A stretch of 64,000 nucleotides of DNA. It comes from Rhizobiales bacterium Ga0077537 (GTDB lineage Bacteria; Pseudomonadota; Alphaproteobacteria; Rhizobiales; Hyphomicrobiaceae). The notes under the pieces were generated by a model. That model searched no databases. It saw only the letters and a list, made by a program, of their open reading frames with translations, and was not told where the DNA came from. Positions within the stretch are counted from its first letter, which is position 1. Every line of letters starts with the position of its first letter. A program made the position numbers and the translations under genes. Where the stretch lies: the NCBI GenBank assembly GCA_001464955.1, contig LNEM01000027.1:62001-126000 (forward strand), read 5' to 3'. Below are positions 46,730 through 55,337 of the stretch, piece after piece.

Positions 46730-47209
46730 TTATCGGTTATGCGGAAAAGCCGCGATCAGATGCCCGAGCGCCGCCTTAAGTTCCTCGGCGGCGAGACCAC
46801 TGAAAGCGAGGCGAAGACGCTGCTCTGCCCGTTCGGCAGCCGGGCGAACCTCGCGCAGAAGCGCTTCACCGTCGTCGGAGAGACGGACCGCGTAGGCACG
46901 CGCATCGAGACGTGTCCGCTTGCGCTTGATCAAGCCGCGCCGCAGGAGCCGCTTCACGATCTCGGCAACGGTCGAACGGTCGATTCCGGTAATTCCGACG
47001 AGACCGGTCTGGCTCACGTCACGGTTGTTCGCGACGGCGATCAGAACGGCGAACTGGCGGGTCGTGAGCCCAGTCGCGCCGGCTTCCTCGTTGAAGATGC
47101 TGTCGGCGACCTGACAGGCACGGTGCAGAAGATGCGCGAGCGACGCATCCTCGACGGGCTTCGTCTTGCGATCGACCTGCAGCTCGGAATCGGACAGTGA
47201 AGATTGCAT
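46730..47209 (-). CDS. MarR family transcriptional regulator
   Basis: The 159-residue product has the MarR winged helix: LAHLLHRACQVADSIFNEEAG in the first helix, TGLTTRQFAVLIAVANNRD, the recognition region QTGLVGITGIDRSTVAEIVKRLLRRGLIKRKR (in parts), and the wing RLDARAYAVRLSDDGEALL. ATG at 47209 gives the usual size; ATG 47269 would add 20 residues. It lies upstream of selD on the same strand, 249 bases before it, and is divergent from a LysR gene. It may control either or both. Confidence 0.87.
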   Translation of the reverse strand: MQSSLSDSELQVDRKTKPVEDASLAHLLHRACQVADSIFNEEAGATGLTTRQFAVLIAVANNRDVSQTGLVGITGIDRSTVAEIVKRLLRRGLIKRKRTRLDARAYAVRLSDDGEALLREVRPAAERAEQRLRLAFSGLAAEELKAALGHLIAAFPHNR

Positions 47210-47295
47210 GGCACCTGTCTCGCGAAACTGAGCCTCGACCGGCCGAACCGGATTTCCGTTTTGCCGCATAGGCTTGACCCGTCGATTCGAAAGCT

Positions 47296-47331
47296 GGCTG
47301 AGGCGAATTGACGCCGCGCAATTCCCCAGCC
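47296..47331. promoter_or_regulatory. Nested inverted repeat between marR and lysR
   Basis: GAATTG (47305-47310) and CAATTC (47319-47324) form a perfect inverted repeat with an 8-base spacer; outside it GGCTG (47296-47300) pairs with CAGCC (47327-47331). The site lies in the divergent control region and is a candidate operator for the MarR protein. Half-site spacing of about 14 bases between centres is common for MarR operators. Confidence 0.4.
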
Positions 47332-47402
47332 ATGAATCTCTTTCTTGTGAACAGAAGCATTGCCTTCGAAATTTGCAGATAACCATCCCAAAAGTTCGAA
47401 CA

Positions 47403-48365
47403 GTGACAGATCAGAAACGTTCACCTCGCATCGACTGGGAAGACCTGCGGGTGCTGATAGAACTCGCGCGAACCGGCAGCCTGTCTGGCGCCGCGCGGTC
47501 GCTCGGCATCACGCACGTGACTGTGAGCCGCCGCATCTCGAACCTCGAGGCCGATCTGGCTCAGGCCTTGTTCACGAGGGACACGGGCCGCTACGTCCTG
47601 ACCGACGCTGGCCATCGCATTCTGGAGCTGGCCGAGCCGATGGCGACGAGTGCCGAGGCGATCGTTCGGGCAGCTTCGGGCCTTCAGGTGGAACTCGGTG
47701 GACCGGTTCGTGTCACCGCCACCGAAGCCGTCGGCGCCTATCTGGTCGTTCCGGCGTTGGCGCGAATCCACGTCCGCTATCCCGAAATGGACCTGAACCT
47801 GATCATTACGCAGGAGAATTTGAACCTCGCCCGAAACGCGACCGATCTGGCGGTACGGTTGGCCCGGCCGCAGTCGGACAGCGGCATCCATGCCATCAAG
47901 GTCGCGGACCTGTCGTATCGCTTCTACGGTGCAACGAGCTACGTGAAGTCCGTACCGCGCTCCGACTTCGAGGTGATCGCCTACCCTTCGGAATTGGCGG
48001 CATGGCCCGAGGTCCGCGCGGTGGAACGGGATTTCGCCACCAATCGCACGGCCTTGCGCGTCAATCATCTCGGCAATCGCATCCAGGCCGCTCGTCTCGG
48101 CATGGGCATCGCGCTTTTGCCGTGCATCATGGCCGCCGCGTGGCCGGATCTGACGCCTGTCGATCAGGAGGGACCGCCGGCGATCGTCCGGGAGATCTAT
48201 GTGCTCGTCCACGAGGACTTGAAGGACGTGCCCAGGCTGAAGGCGAGCATGAATGTGCTTTGCGAGACCATTTCGACGCTCTTCGCACCCGCGGAAGCAG
48301 GCAGCGGAACTGCAACGACAGCCGCGACCGACGCCGAAATCGCTTCGACTGCCGGGAAGTCCTAG
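47403..48365 (+). CDS. LysR family transcriptional regulator
   Basis: The 320-residue protein has the LysR helix-turn-helix in IDWEDLRVLIELARTGSLSGAARSLGITHVTVSRRISNLEADL (in parts, about 9-52), a linker helix and a periplasmic-binding-protein-like effector domain (from about 97, VRVTATEAVGAYLVVPALARI). GTG at 47403 starts the conserved part; the frame is open upstream but has no LysR character. The Ala/Thr-rich tail after 300 is not conserved. Its targets are unknown; it is divergent from marR. Confidence 0.88.
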   Translation: MTDQKRSPRIDWEDLRVLIELARTGSLSGAARSLGITHVTVSRRISNLEADLAQALFTRDTGRYVLTDAGHRILELAEPMATSAEAIVRAASGLQVELGGPVRVTATEAVGAYLVVPALARIHVRYPEMDLNLIITQENLNLARNATDLAVRLARPQSDSGIHAIKVADLSYRFYGATSYVKSVPRSDFEVIAYPSELAAWPEVRAVERDFATNRTALRVNHLGNRIQAARLGMGIALLPCIMAAAWPDLTPVDQEGPPAIVREIYVLVHEDLKDVPRLKASMNVLCETISTLFAPAEAGSGTATTAATDAEIASTAGKS

Positions 48366-48454
48366 TCCGCGCTGGACAAGCCCGCCCGTGAGCGCAATCG
48401 TTGTGCGACCGCCGACGCGCGAGACCTGCCAGGATCACGAGGAGCAAACGTCCG

Positions 48455-49330
48455 ATGAGCGCCGCAATCGAGCTGGGTGAGATCCGGATCAAACGGATCA
48501 TCGAGCAGGAAGCTCCGTTCTTCCCGGTCCACGACTTCTTCCCGAACTTCACGCCCGAGATGATGGCCGCCAACAGCCATTGGTTGCAGCCCCGCTACGT
48601 CGACCGGAACGGCATGCTGGTGCTGTGTATCCAGAGCTACCTCGTCGAGACGAAGCACCATCGCATTCTCGTCGACACGTGCGTCGGCAATCACAAGCCG
48701 CGTCCTCATCGCCCGTTCTGGGACATGATGGCCTCCGACCGCTACGAAAAGAGCCTCGCCGAGGCTGGCGTGGGCGTAAACGACATCGATTTCGTCATGT
48801 GCACGCACTTGCACGTCGATCATGTCGGCTGGAACACCCGGCTCGACAACGGACGCTGGGTGCCGACGTTCCCCAAGGCCCGCTATGTGTTCTCGGATCG
48901 GGAACTCGAGTTCTGGACCGAGCGTCATCGCCAGGCGCCGGAAACCGCCGCCTGGATGACGGACAGCGTCTTGCCTGTGGTGGCGGCGGGCCGCGTCGAC
49001 GTCGTCAAGAGCGATTACGCCTTCAACGATCTGGTGCAGTTGGTACCGGCCCCGGGCCACACCATCGACCAGTACTGCGTGCTGGCCGGCAAGCCGGGCC
49101 ACGATGCCCTGGTGACTGGCGACATGGTCCATTCGCCGATCCAGGTGAAGTATCCCGAGATCGGCATGATGTCGGACTACGACTCGAAGCAGGCCGGCGA
49201 AAGCCGGAAGCGCATCTTCTCGAGATTCTGCGATACCTCGACCCTGATCTGCACCGGCCACTTCCCGTCGCCGTCGGCGGGCCGCATCACGCGCGACGGC
49301 GAGAGTCACTTCAAGTTCACCGAGGCCTGA
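48455..49330 (+). CDS. MBL fold metallo-hydrolase
   Basis: The 291-residue product is a metallo-beta-lactamase-fold enzyme. Zinc ligands are in THLHVDHVGW (H118, H120, D122, H123), in VPAPGHTIDQY near 205, in VTGDMVHSP near 226 and in CTGHFPSPSAG near 270. It resembles the AttM/lactonase-like and related hydrolases of rhizobia, but the substrate is unknown. ATG at 48455 follows GAGGAG at a slightly long distance. It is in the same direction as lysR, 89 bases after it. Confidence 0.88.
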   Translation: MSAAIELGEIRIKRIIEQEAPFFPVHDFFPNFTPEMMAANSHWLQPRYVDRNGMLVLCIQSYLVETKHHRILVDTCVGNHKPRPHRPFWDMMASDRYEKSLAEAGVGVNDIDFVMCTHLHVDHVGWNTRLDNGRWVPTFPKARYVFSDRELEFWTERHRQAPETAAWMTDSVLPVVAAGRVDVVKSDYAFNDLVQLVPAPGHTIDQYCVLAGKPGHDALVTGDMVHSPIQVKYPEIGMMSDYDSKQAGESRKRIFSRFCDTSTLICTGHFPSPSAGRITRDGESHFKFTEA

Positions 49331-49343
49331 CGCCGACCTGCGA

Positions 49344-50219
49344 TCACCCGAGGGTGGTCGCGACCACCCACCAGTCGGGATGGGCCGCCGCGATCCGGTT
49401 AGCCCCCCGCCGGGCCGCATCGGCGCCGTCGACGAGCGCGAAGCAGGTCGGTCCACTGCCCGACATTCGCACGACCTGAGCGCCTTCCATGCGCGCTAGC
49501 ACGCCGAGCACGTCGGCGACGGCTGGACAGAGCGCGACCGCCACCCGCTGCAGGTCGTTTGGCCGGCTCGCCAGGGCTTCGATGACGTCGTCGGCCGTCG
49601 CGAGCTGCGGCAGCACGAGACGTCTCGGTGGCCCGTCGACCGCTCGCGCGTCGAGCGCCTTGAAGACCGCCGCTGTCGCGAGTGGCACCCCGGGATTGAC
49701 CAGGATGGCATCGAGCCGCGGAAATGCAGCCAGCCGCTCCACTTCGGCACCGATCCCGGTCATGCGACCGGCAACCGGCTCGAGACAGACGGGCACGTCG
49801 GCCCCAATAGACTTGGCGATCTCCGCCCAGACGAGGTCCCCGGCGATCTCCGGATTGAGCCGTTGCAGCAGCCGGATGGCCGCCGCCGCATCACTCGAGC
49901 CTCCCCCGATGCCGGCCGCGACCGGCAACCGCTTCTCGAGCTCGAACCGCCCGGCCCTGACGTGCGGCCACTGCCGCCGAGCGGCCTCGATCGCTATGGA
50001 GACGAGGTTCCGGCCGCCATCGAGCTGCACCGACGTCAAGCCTGAAACGGCGAGCCCATCCGGCGCATCGCCGACCAGGGTCAACCGGTCACTCGCTTCG
50101 TGGCCGGCGAACGCCACGAGACTGTCGAGTTCATGATAGCCGTCGCATCGCCGGCCGAGCACCTGGAGCGACAGGTTCACCTTGGCCGGGGCCAGCTCTG
50201 TCAGCGACCTGTGAACCAT
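49344..50219 (-). CDS. ispE: 4-diphosphocytidyl-2-C-methyl-D-erythritol kinase
   Basis: IspE phosphorylates the 2-hydroxyl of CDP-ME in the MEP isoprenoid pathway. The 291-residue GHMP kinase has APAKVNLSLQVLGRRCDGYHELDSLV at the start in sections, the ATP loop LPVAAGIGGGSSDAAAAI near 100 and the C-terminal MSGSGPTCFAL. ATG at 50219 gives the family start; the longer open frame upstream is Arg/Gly-rich and lies in the TPR gene. It follows the TPR gene by 35 bases, an arrangement seen in many relatives. Confidence 0.95.
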   Translation of the reverse strand: MVHRSLTELAPAKVNLSLQVLGRRCDGYHELDSLVAFAGHEASDRLTLVGDAPDGLAVSGLTSVQLDGGRNLVSIAIEAARRQWPHVRAGRFELEKRLPVAAGIGGGSSDAAAAIRLLQRLNPEIAGDLVWAEIAKSIGADVPVCLEPVAGRMTGIGAEVERLAAFPRLDAILVNPGVPLATAAVFKALDARAVDGPPRRLVLPQLATADDVIEALASRPNDLQRVAVALCPAVADVLGVLARMEGAQVVRMSGSGPTCFALVDGADAARRGANRIAAAHPDWWVVATTLG

Positions 50220-50254
50220 GACGTTCCGCGCCCGATGCGACCTCGCCCGTCTGC

Positions 50255-52072
50255 CTATTGCAGGCCCGGCCGGACCGGCTCGTAGTCGCTCGACGCCCGC
50301 TTGCGCTCTTGCGCAGGACGTTGCGCCTTCACTTTGCGGGGCTTGACGGGCTTGCCCTGCACGAGATCCGGCAGTCCGTCCTCGAGCTTGCGATTGATCT
50401 TGTCGACTTCCTCGGGCTCCGGCTTCAGCGTCAGCGCCTGCCGCCACTGGAAGTAGGCTTCACGGCGACGCCCGACGCGCCAGAAGGCGTCCCCGAGGTG
50501 ATCATTGAGCGTCGGGTCTTCAGGGCGCAGTTCCACGGCGCGCTCGAGATACTTGACCGCCTGCTTGAAGTTGCCGAGCCGGAAATGCGCCCACCCGAGA
50601 CTATCGACGATATAGCCGTCGTCGGGCTTCAACTGCACGGCCCTCTCGATGAGCTTCAGGCCCTGCTTGAGATTGATCCCCTGATCGACCCACGAGTACC
50701 CGAGATAGTTGAGCACGAGCGACTGATCCGGCGACAGCTGCAGCGCCTTTTGCAGATCGGCCTCCGCGAGCGGCCAGCGCTTCGTCCGCTCGTAGCTTGT
50801 GCCGCGGGCATAGAAGTATGGCCAATGCCTCGGCTCCGGCTTCTCTATGCCGGCGATGATCCGGGAATAATAGTCGATGGCTTCATCGTAACGCTTGCGG
50901 CCGCGCATCAGGTTGCCGAGCGCATCGAGCGCACGAATATCGTTTGGATCGCGTTCGAGGAGCTTGTCGAGCAACGCCTTGGCATCGTCGACCCGCTCGA
51001 GCAGGTTGAGATTCTGCGCCTTCCGGATGTCGATCGCCTGTTCGAGCGGCGAACCGGCCGGAATGCGCTCGTAGGCCCGGATGGCCGCGTCGTAGTTCTT
51101 GGTCGTCTCGTAGACGTTGGCGAGCGCCGCCAGCGCGAATGGCGAGTTCGGCTCGAGCCGGAGTGCCATCTGCAGATAGATCGCGCCCACGCTGATCCCG
51201 CCCTCGCTGGCGAGCGCCTCGCCGAGACCATAGAAGATCTCCGCCAGTCCCGTATTGGCAGAACCGACCAGCAAGCCGACCCGCTCGCCTGCCTTGAGGC
51301 GCGCCGCAAGGTCGCGGGCCACCGGATGCATCGTGCCACCGGTCTTGCGCGCATGCTCTTCAAGCACCGAAATGCCGAGCCTGTTGTCGCCGTTGGCGGA
51401 CGCGTGATGCGCGTAGGCGAGTGCCACGCGGAATGACTTGGTGTCGCTCCGGAACAGGCGATCGAACGCCGCCTTGGCCTCGCCCGGCTGCCCGGCCACG
51501 TCGTACATCAGCGCCTTGTGGTAGCGGACGTAGAAGCGCGCCCATTCGGCCTGATTGACCGTGTCCGCCTCCTTGATCGCTTGCGCGATTTCGCCGGTGC
51601 CGGCTTTCATCCATCCGCGCGCGAGGGCGAGTGTCAGTTGTTCCATCAGGCCGTTGCCCTGGGCGGAGAACTGGTCGAAGGCGTCCTCGTAGCGCTTCGC
51701 CGTCGCAGCCTCGATTCCGAGGATGAGCCGCGCCATCCGGTGATCGGTCTGCTGGCTGGCGATGCGGGTCGCGAGTTCCTTCGCGCTCTGGAACCGCCCC
51801 TCCGACGTCTCCATGAGCAGCGCCTGCTCCATGAGCGGCAGATTGCCCGGATCACGCTCGAGGGCCGACCGATAGTACTCGGCTGCGGCCGCCATGTCGT
51901 GCTGCCCGCGGGCGATGCGCCCTGCGAGATAGCTGCCGAGCAGGGATTGGCCACCGGCTTCGCTATTGCCCGATCGGGCGTGAGCCACGTCTGGCGCCGC
52001 TGGAGCGCAGAGCATCGCAGCGGCGATTATCGTGACGAACCGGCACCGCAGCCTCGCGACTCGCTTGAACAT
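50255..52072 (-). CDS. Exported TPR-repeat protein
   Basis: The 605-residue protein starts with a clear signal peptide (MFKRVARLRCRFVTIIAAAM... cleaved near APDVAHA). It then carries many tetratricopeptide repeats: one set at about 35-250 and another from about 310 to 560, with motifs such as YYRSALERDPGNLPL, AIYLQMALRLEPNSPFALAALA and AVKYLERAVELRPEDPTLNDHLG. The end is Lys/Pro/Arg-rich. TPR arrays mediate protein contacts, so an assembly role in the periplasm or at the outer membrane is likely. GAGGTG gives a strong start at 52072. It is upstream of ispE in the same transcript. Confidence 0.88.
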   Translation of the reverse strand: MFKRVARLRCRFVTIIAAAMLCAPAAPDVAHARSGNSEAGGQSLLGSYLAGRIARGQHDMAAAAEYYRSALERDPGNLPLMEQALLMETSEGRFQSAKELATRIASQQTDHRMARLILGIEAATAKRYEDAFDQFSAQGNGLMEQLTLALARGWMKAGTGEIAQAIKEADTVNQAEWARFYVRYHKALMYDVAGQPGEAKAAFDRLFRSDTKSFRVALAYAHHASANGDNRLGISVLEEHARKTGGTMHPVARDLAARLKAGERVGLLVGSANTGLAEIFYGLGEALASEGGISVGAIYLQMALRLEPNSPFALAALANVYETTKNYDAAIRAYERIPAGSPLEQAIDIRKAQNLNLLERVDDAKALLDKLLERDPNDIRALDALGNLMRGRKRYDEAIDYYSRIIAGIEKPEPRHWPYFYARGTSYERTKRWPLAEADLQKALQLSPDQSLVLNYLGYSWVDQGINLKQGLKLIERAVQLKPDDGYIVDSLGWAHFRLGNFKQAVKYLERAVELRPEDPTLNDHLGDAFWRVGRRREAYFQWRQALTLKPEPEEVDKINRKLEDGLPDLVQGKPVKPRKVKAQRPAQERKRASSDYEPVRPGLQ

Positions 52073-52164
52073 CGTTTCACCTCGCGGGCACATGACAGAA
52101 ACCCGGCTGGTTTGATTCATCTTTCGCCAAGTTAGCAAATCGCCGGCCGACTTGGCCACTAACA

Positions 52165-53151
52165 TCACCCGGCGTCCGGTGTCTGTCCCGCGAGGACTTG
52201 TGCGAAGACAGGCCTGTCGACGTTGCCGCCCGAGAGAATGACGCCGAGTCGGGCCCCTGGGCGCCGGCGCCGATCCTTCATGAGTGCGGCGAAGGCCGCC
52301 GCACCTGCCCCTTCCGCAACGTTGTGGGTCGTCTCGAAGATCACCCGCATCGCCTCCGCGATCTCGTCCTCGGTCACGCGCACCACATCGCCGGCGCCGC
52401 GGCAAATGACGTCCATGGCATCGGGATGCGGCTCACGACAGGCCATGCCGTCCGCGAAGGTCCGGGCGGAATTGGTCGGAACGAGCGCTTTGGCCGCAAA
52501 CGAGAGCGCCACGGCCGGGGCCTGATCGGCGGTGACGCCAATGATCTCGGTCTCGAGGCCCAGCGCGTCGCGCGCCGCGATCAGTCCCGAGATCCCCGAG
52601 CCCATCCCGATCGGCACGAAGACGGCATCGAGATCGCCCGCGCTGCGGAAAAGCTCCAGCGCGTATGTCGCCACGCCACGGACCAGATCCGGATGATACG
52701 ACGGCACCATGTGCAGCCCGTCCGCCTCGGCGAGCCAGGCGGCTTCCGCTTTCGCTTCGTCGAAATCACGCCCGTGCTCGATGAGGCGTGCGCCGAACCC
52801 GCGCATGGCGGTGTTCTTCTCGGCCGAGTTCCCGAAGGGTACGAGAATCGTTGCGCCGAGCCCCGCGCCCTTCGCGGCCCGCGCGATGGATTGGCCATGG
52901 TTTCCCCGCGTCGCCGTGATCACGCCCGTAACGCCCGGCTCCCGCTGCGCCAGCGCGTCCATGTAGACGACGCCACCCCGGATCTTGAAGGCGCCCGTCG
53001 GCGTGTGGTTCTCGTGTTTGACGACGATTTCGGTGCCGGCGTGGCTCGCGAGCAGCGGCCAGGCGAAGGTCGGCGTCGGCGGCATCGCGCGATGAACGAG
53101 CGCAGCGGCCGCCTCGAGCTGCTCGGTTGAGAATGCGTAGGGGCTGGACAT
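52165..53151 (-). CDS. PLP-dependent threonine dehydratase-like enzyme
   Basis: The 328-residue product is a fold-type II PLP enzyme. The Schiff-base lysine is K56 in HTPTGAFKIRGG, the Asn-loop is TRGNHGQSIARAA near 88, and the glycine loop binding the PLP phosphate is PIGMGSGISGLIAA near 181. ILSGGNVDRP closes the domain. There is no ACT regulatory domain, so it is the short, catabolic or serine/threonine dehydratase type rather than IlvA with allosteric control. AGGAGCGGCCCG precedes ATG at 53151. Confidence 0.87.
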   Translation of the reverse strand: MSSPYAFSTEQLEAAAALVHRAMPPTPTFAWPLLASHAGTEIVVKHENHTPTGAFKIRGGVVYMDALAQREPGVTGVITATRGNHGQSIARAAKGAGLGATILVPFGNSAEKNTAMRGFGARLIEHGRDFDEAKAEAAWLAEADGLHMVPSYHPDLVRGVATYALELFRSAGDLDAVFVPIGMGSGISGLIAARDALGLETEIIGVTADQAPAVALSFAAKALVPTNSARTFADGMACREPHPDAMDVICRGAGDVVRVTEDEIAEAMRVIFETTHNVAEGAGAAAFAALMKDRRRRPGARLGVILSGGNVDRPVFAQVLAGQTPDAG

Positions 53152-53339
53152 CGGGCCGCTCCTGGTTCGTCCCATGGGGCCATCTCGGATGACGCCTCGT
53201 CGTTAACACGCCGCCCGGCGAAGATGACGGCCGGACCGAGCCTGCGGCAATCTGACCGGTGACGCGTCTGGTCAGTCTGCCGAGTATCCGCCGCTTTCAC
53301 AGCGATGCTGGGGCACGGGACGGGGATGAGGCGGGATCT

Positions 53340-53924
53340 ATGGTCGATATCAGCGAACTCAAGACGGCAGAAGATGGCCGGACGAAGTGGATCGGCGTCT
53401 ACGTGGGCATCCTGGCCACCCTGCTCGCGATCTGTGGCATGGGCGGCGGCAATGCCGCCAAGGACGCGACCCGCGCCAACATCGAAGTGACCAACATGTG
53501 GGCGTTCTTCCAGGCGAAGAACATCCGCCGGACGTCCTACTCGGTCGCCGCCGACGATCTCGAGTTGCAGCTCAAGACCAATCCGGCGCTCAACGGAGAT
53601 GGCCGGCGCGCGATCGAGGAAAAGATTGCGGCCTATCGCGCGACAGTCGCCAAATATACGAGCGACAAGGCAAAGAACGAGGGCCTCGACGAGCTGTTCA
53701 AGCGCGCAAAGGCCCTCGAGGCCGAGCGCGACGTGGCACTGCGCAAGGACCCCTATTTCGACTTCGCCGAGGCGCTGTTGCAGATCGCCATTGTGCTGGC
53801 CTCGGTGTCGCTGATCGTCGGCGGCAACCGCCTCTTGATCGGCAGCGGTATCCTGGCCGGTCTCGGAACCTTCCTGATGCTCAACGGGTTTACCCTATTG
53901 TTGGCGCTTCCGGTGCTCGGTTGA
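53340..53924 (+). CDS. DUF4337 family membrane protein
   Basis: The 194-residue protein has a hydrophobic helix at about 20-36 (WIGVYVGILATLLAICGMGGG), a conserved NAAKDATRANIEVTNMWAFFQAKNIRR segment in parts, a charged helical middle and two closely packed helices at the C-terminus (LLQIAIVLASVSLIVGGNRLL, GTFLMLNGFTLLLALPVL). It is recognisable as DUF4337, a family of unknown role. ATG at 53340 follows GAGGCGGG. It precedes the two GTPase genes. Confidence 0.8.
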   Translation: MVDISELKTAEDGRTKWIGVYVGILATLLAICGMGGGNAAKDATRANIEVTNMWAFFQAKNIRRTSYSVAADDLELQLKTNPALNGDGRRAIEEKIAAYRATVAKYTSDKAKNEGLDELFKRAKALEAERDVALRKDPYFDFAEALLQIAIVLASVSLIVGGNRLLIGSGILAGLGTFLMLNGFTLLLALPVLG

Positions 53925-54065
53925 GGCTGGCTGGCCAGCCTTCAATTGAACCAGCCGCGCCGGGTTCCCATATCCTGGCGCGAGTGTAGCGGAATGGTCC
54001 GGCTGGGATCGTCCCGGCTGGAGTACGGCTGCGGCCGTGGCGTCGCGGGAGGCATCGACGAGGCC

Positions 54066-55337
54066 ATGGCATCGGATTCGGAGGGCGGTCAACGAACCAT
54101 CTACGGGCGGTTCGCCGACTATTGGGCAGGCCTCATGGAGGCCGGCGAAACAGCCGATCGCGACCTCTCGAACCGTGCCTTGGAAGGTGCGCCGATCGTC
54201 TGGATGCTCGGCAAGGTCCAGTCGGGCAAGAGTTCCATCGTTGCCGCCATTACCGGGGCCACCGCAGCCGAGGTCGGCTCGGGCTTTCGGCCCTGCACGC
54301 GGACGGCACGGGTATTCGACTTCCCGGTCGAGGCTCCCGCGGTCCGCTTTCTCGACACGCGCGGCCTCGGCGAGGTGGGTTATGACGCGGCCGACGACCT
54401 CGCGCTTGCCGAGCGCCAGTCCCACGTCGTGCTGATCGTGATGCGCGCGACCGACCATCAGCAGGATGCCATCCTCGACGCGGTCGCAGCCGTCCGTCGC
54501 CGCCATCCCGATTGGCCGCTGCTGGTGGCCCAGACCTGCCTGCACGAAGCCTACCCGCCCGACGCCGGCCATGTCCTGCCCTATCCGTTCGGACCGGACG
54601 GCCAATCACTCCCGGAACGTTTGGCCGAGATCCCGGATCGCCTCACCCGCAGCCTTGCGCACCAGCGGAGCTTGTTCTCCCGCATCGGCGGTACAGGCCC
54701 CATTCGCTTCGTGCCAATCGACTTCACCCAGGCCGGCGACGGCTACGAGCCGCGCCACTATGGCCTGGAGCCGTTGACGGAGGCCCTCGTCGAAGCGGCA
54801 CCTGCCGGCATCGGCGCGCTGATCGGCGAGATGCGGGCATCGGCACGCCGCCGCGAGGCCCGCGACACGAACCCTTTGATCCTCGGCCATGCCGCAGCGG
54901 CCGCGGCCGTCGATCTGGTGCCGATTGCTGGCGCCATAGCCGTGCCCGGCGTGCAGGCGCGGATGCTGCACGCGCTCGCAGCCCGTCAGGGCGTCGAATG
55001 GGACCGCCGCATCCTGGGCGAGTTCGGCGCCGGCCTCGGTGCCTCGATCGTGACCCGCTTTGCCGCCCAGTTCGGCATCCGGCAGCTCGTGAAGCTGATC
55101 CCGGTCTACGGCCAGACCGTCGGCTCGGCCGCCGCCGCCGCCACCAGCTTCGCGACGACCTACGCACTCGGCAAGGCGGCGCTGATGTTCCTCGACCAGC
55201 GTCGGCGCGGTGTCTCTGACCCGGCTGCCGTCGCCACCGCCTATCGCGATGCCCTGACCCGCGCCTTCGAGATCGCACGCGCCCGCGGAATCGGCGGTAG
55301 CGAACCCACCGATGGGGCAGCCGATGGCAAACGATAG
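54066..55337 (+). CDS. GTPase with DUF697-like C-terminal domain
   Basis: The 423-residue product has a G domain: P-loop G49-K-V-Q-S-G-K-S56, switch II D97-T-R-G100 and the strand LLVAQTCLHEAYP at the G4 position, where the usual NKxD is replaced. The region after 280 (HAAAAAAVDLVPIAGAIAVPGVQARMLHALAARQ in parts) is a DUF697/YcjF-like helical, membrane-interacting domain. ATG at 54066 is my choice; ATG 53994 is possible. The following GTPase gene overlaps its last 14 bases, so the two are translated together. Confidence 0.8.
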   Translation: MASDSEGGQRTIYGRFADYWAGLMEAGETADRDLSNRALEGAPIVWMLGKVQSGKSSIVAAITGATAAEVGSGFRPCTRTARVFDFPVEAPAVRFLDTRGLGEVGYDAADDLALAERQSHVVLIVMRATDHQQDAILDAVAAVRRRHPDWPLLVAQTCLHEAYPPDAGHVLPYPFGPDGQSLPERLAEIPDRLTRSLAHQRSLFSRIGGTGPIRFVPIDFTQAGDGYEPRHYGLEPLTEALVEAAPAGIGALIGEMRASARRREARDTNPLILGHAAAAAAVDLVPIAGAIAVPGVQARMLHALAARQGVEWDRRILGEFGAGLGASIVTRFAAQFGIRQLVKLIPVYGQTVGSAAAAATSFATTYALGKAALMFLDQRRRGVSDPAAVATAYRDALTRAFEIARARGIGGSEPTDGAADGKR

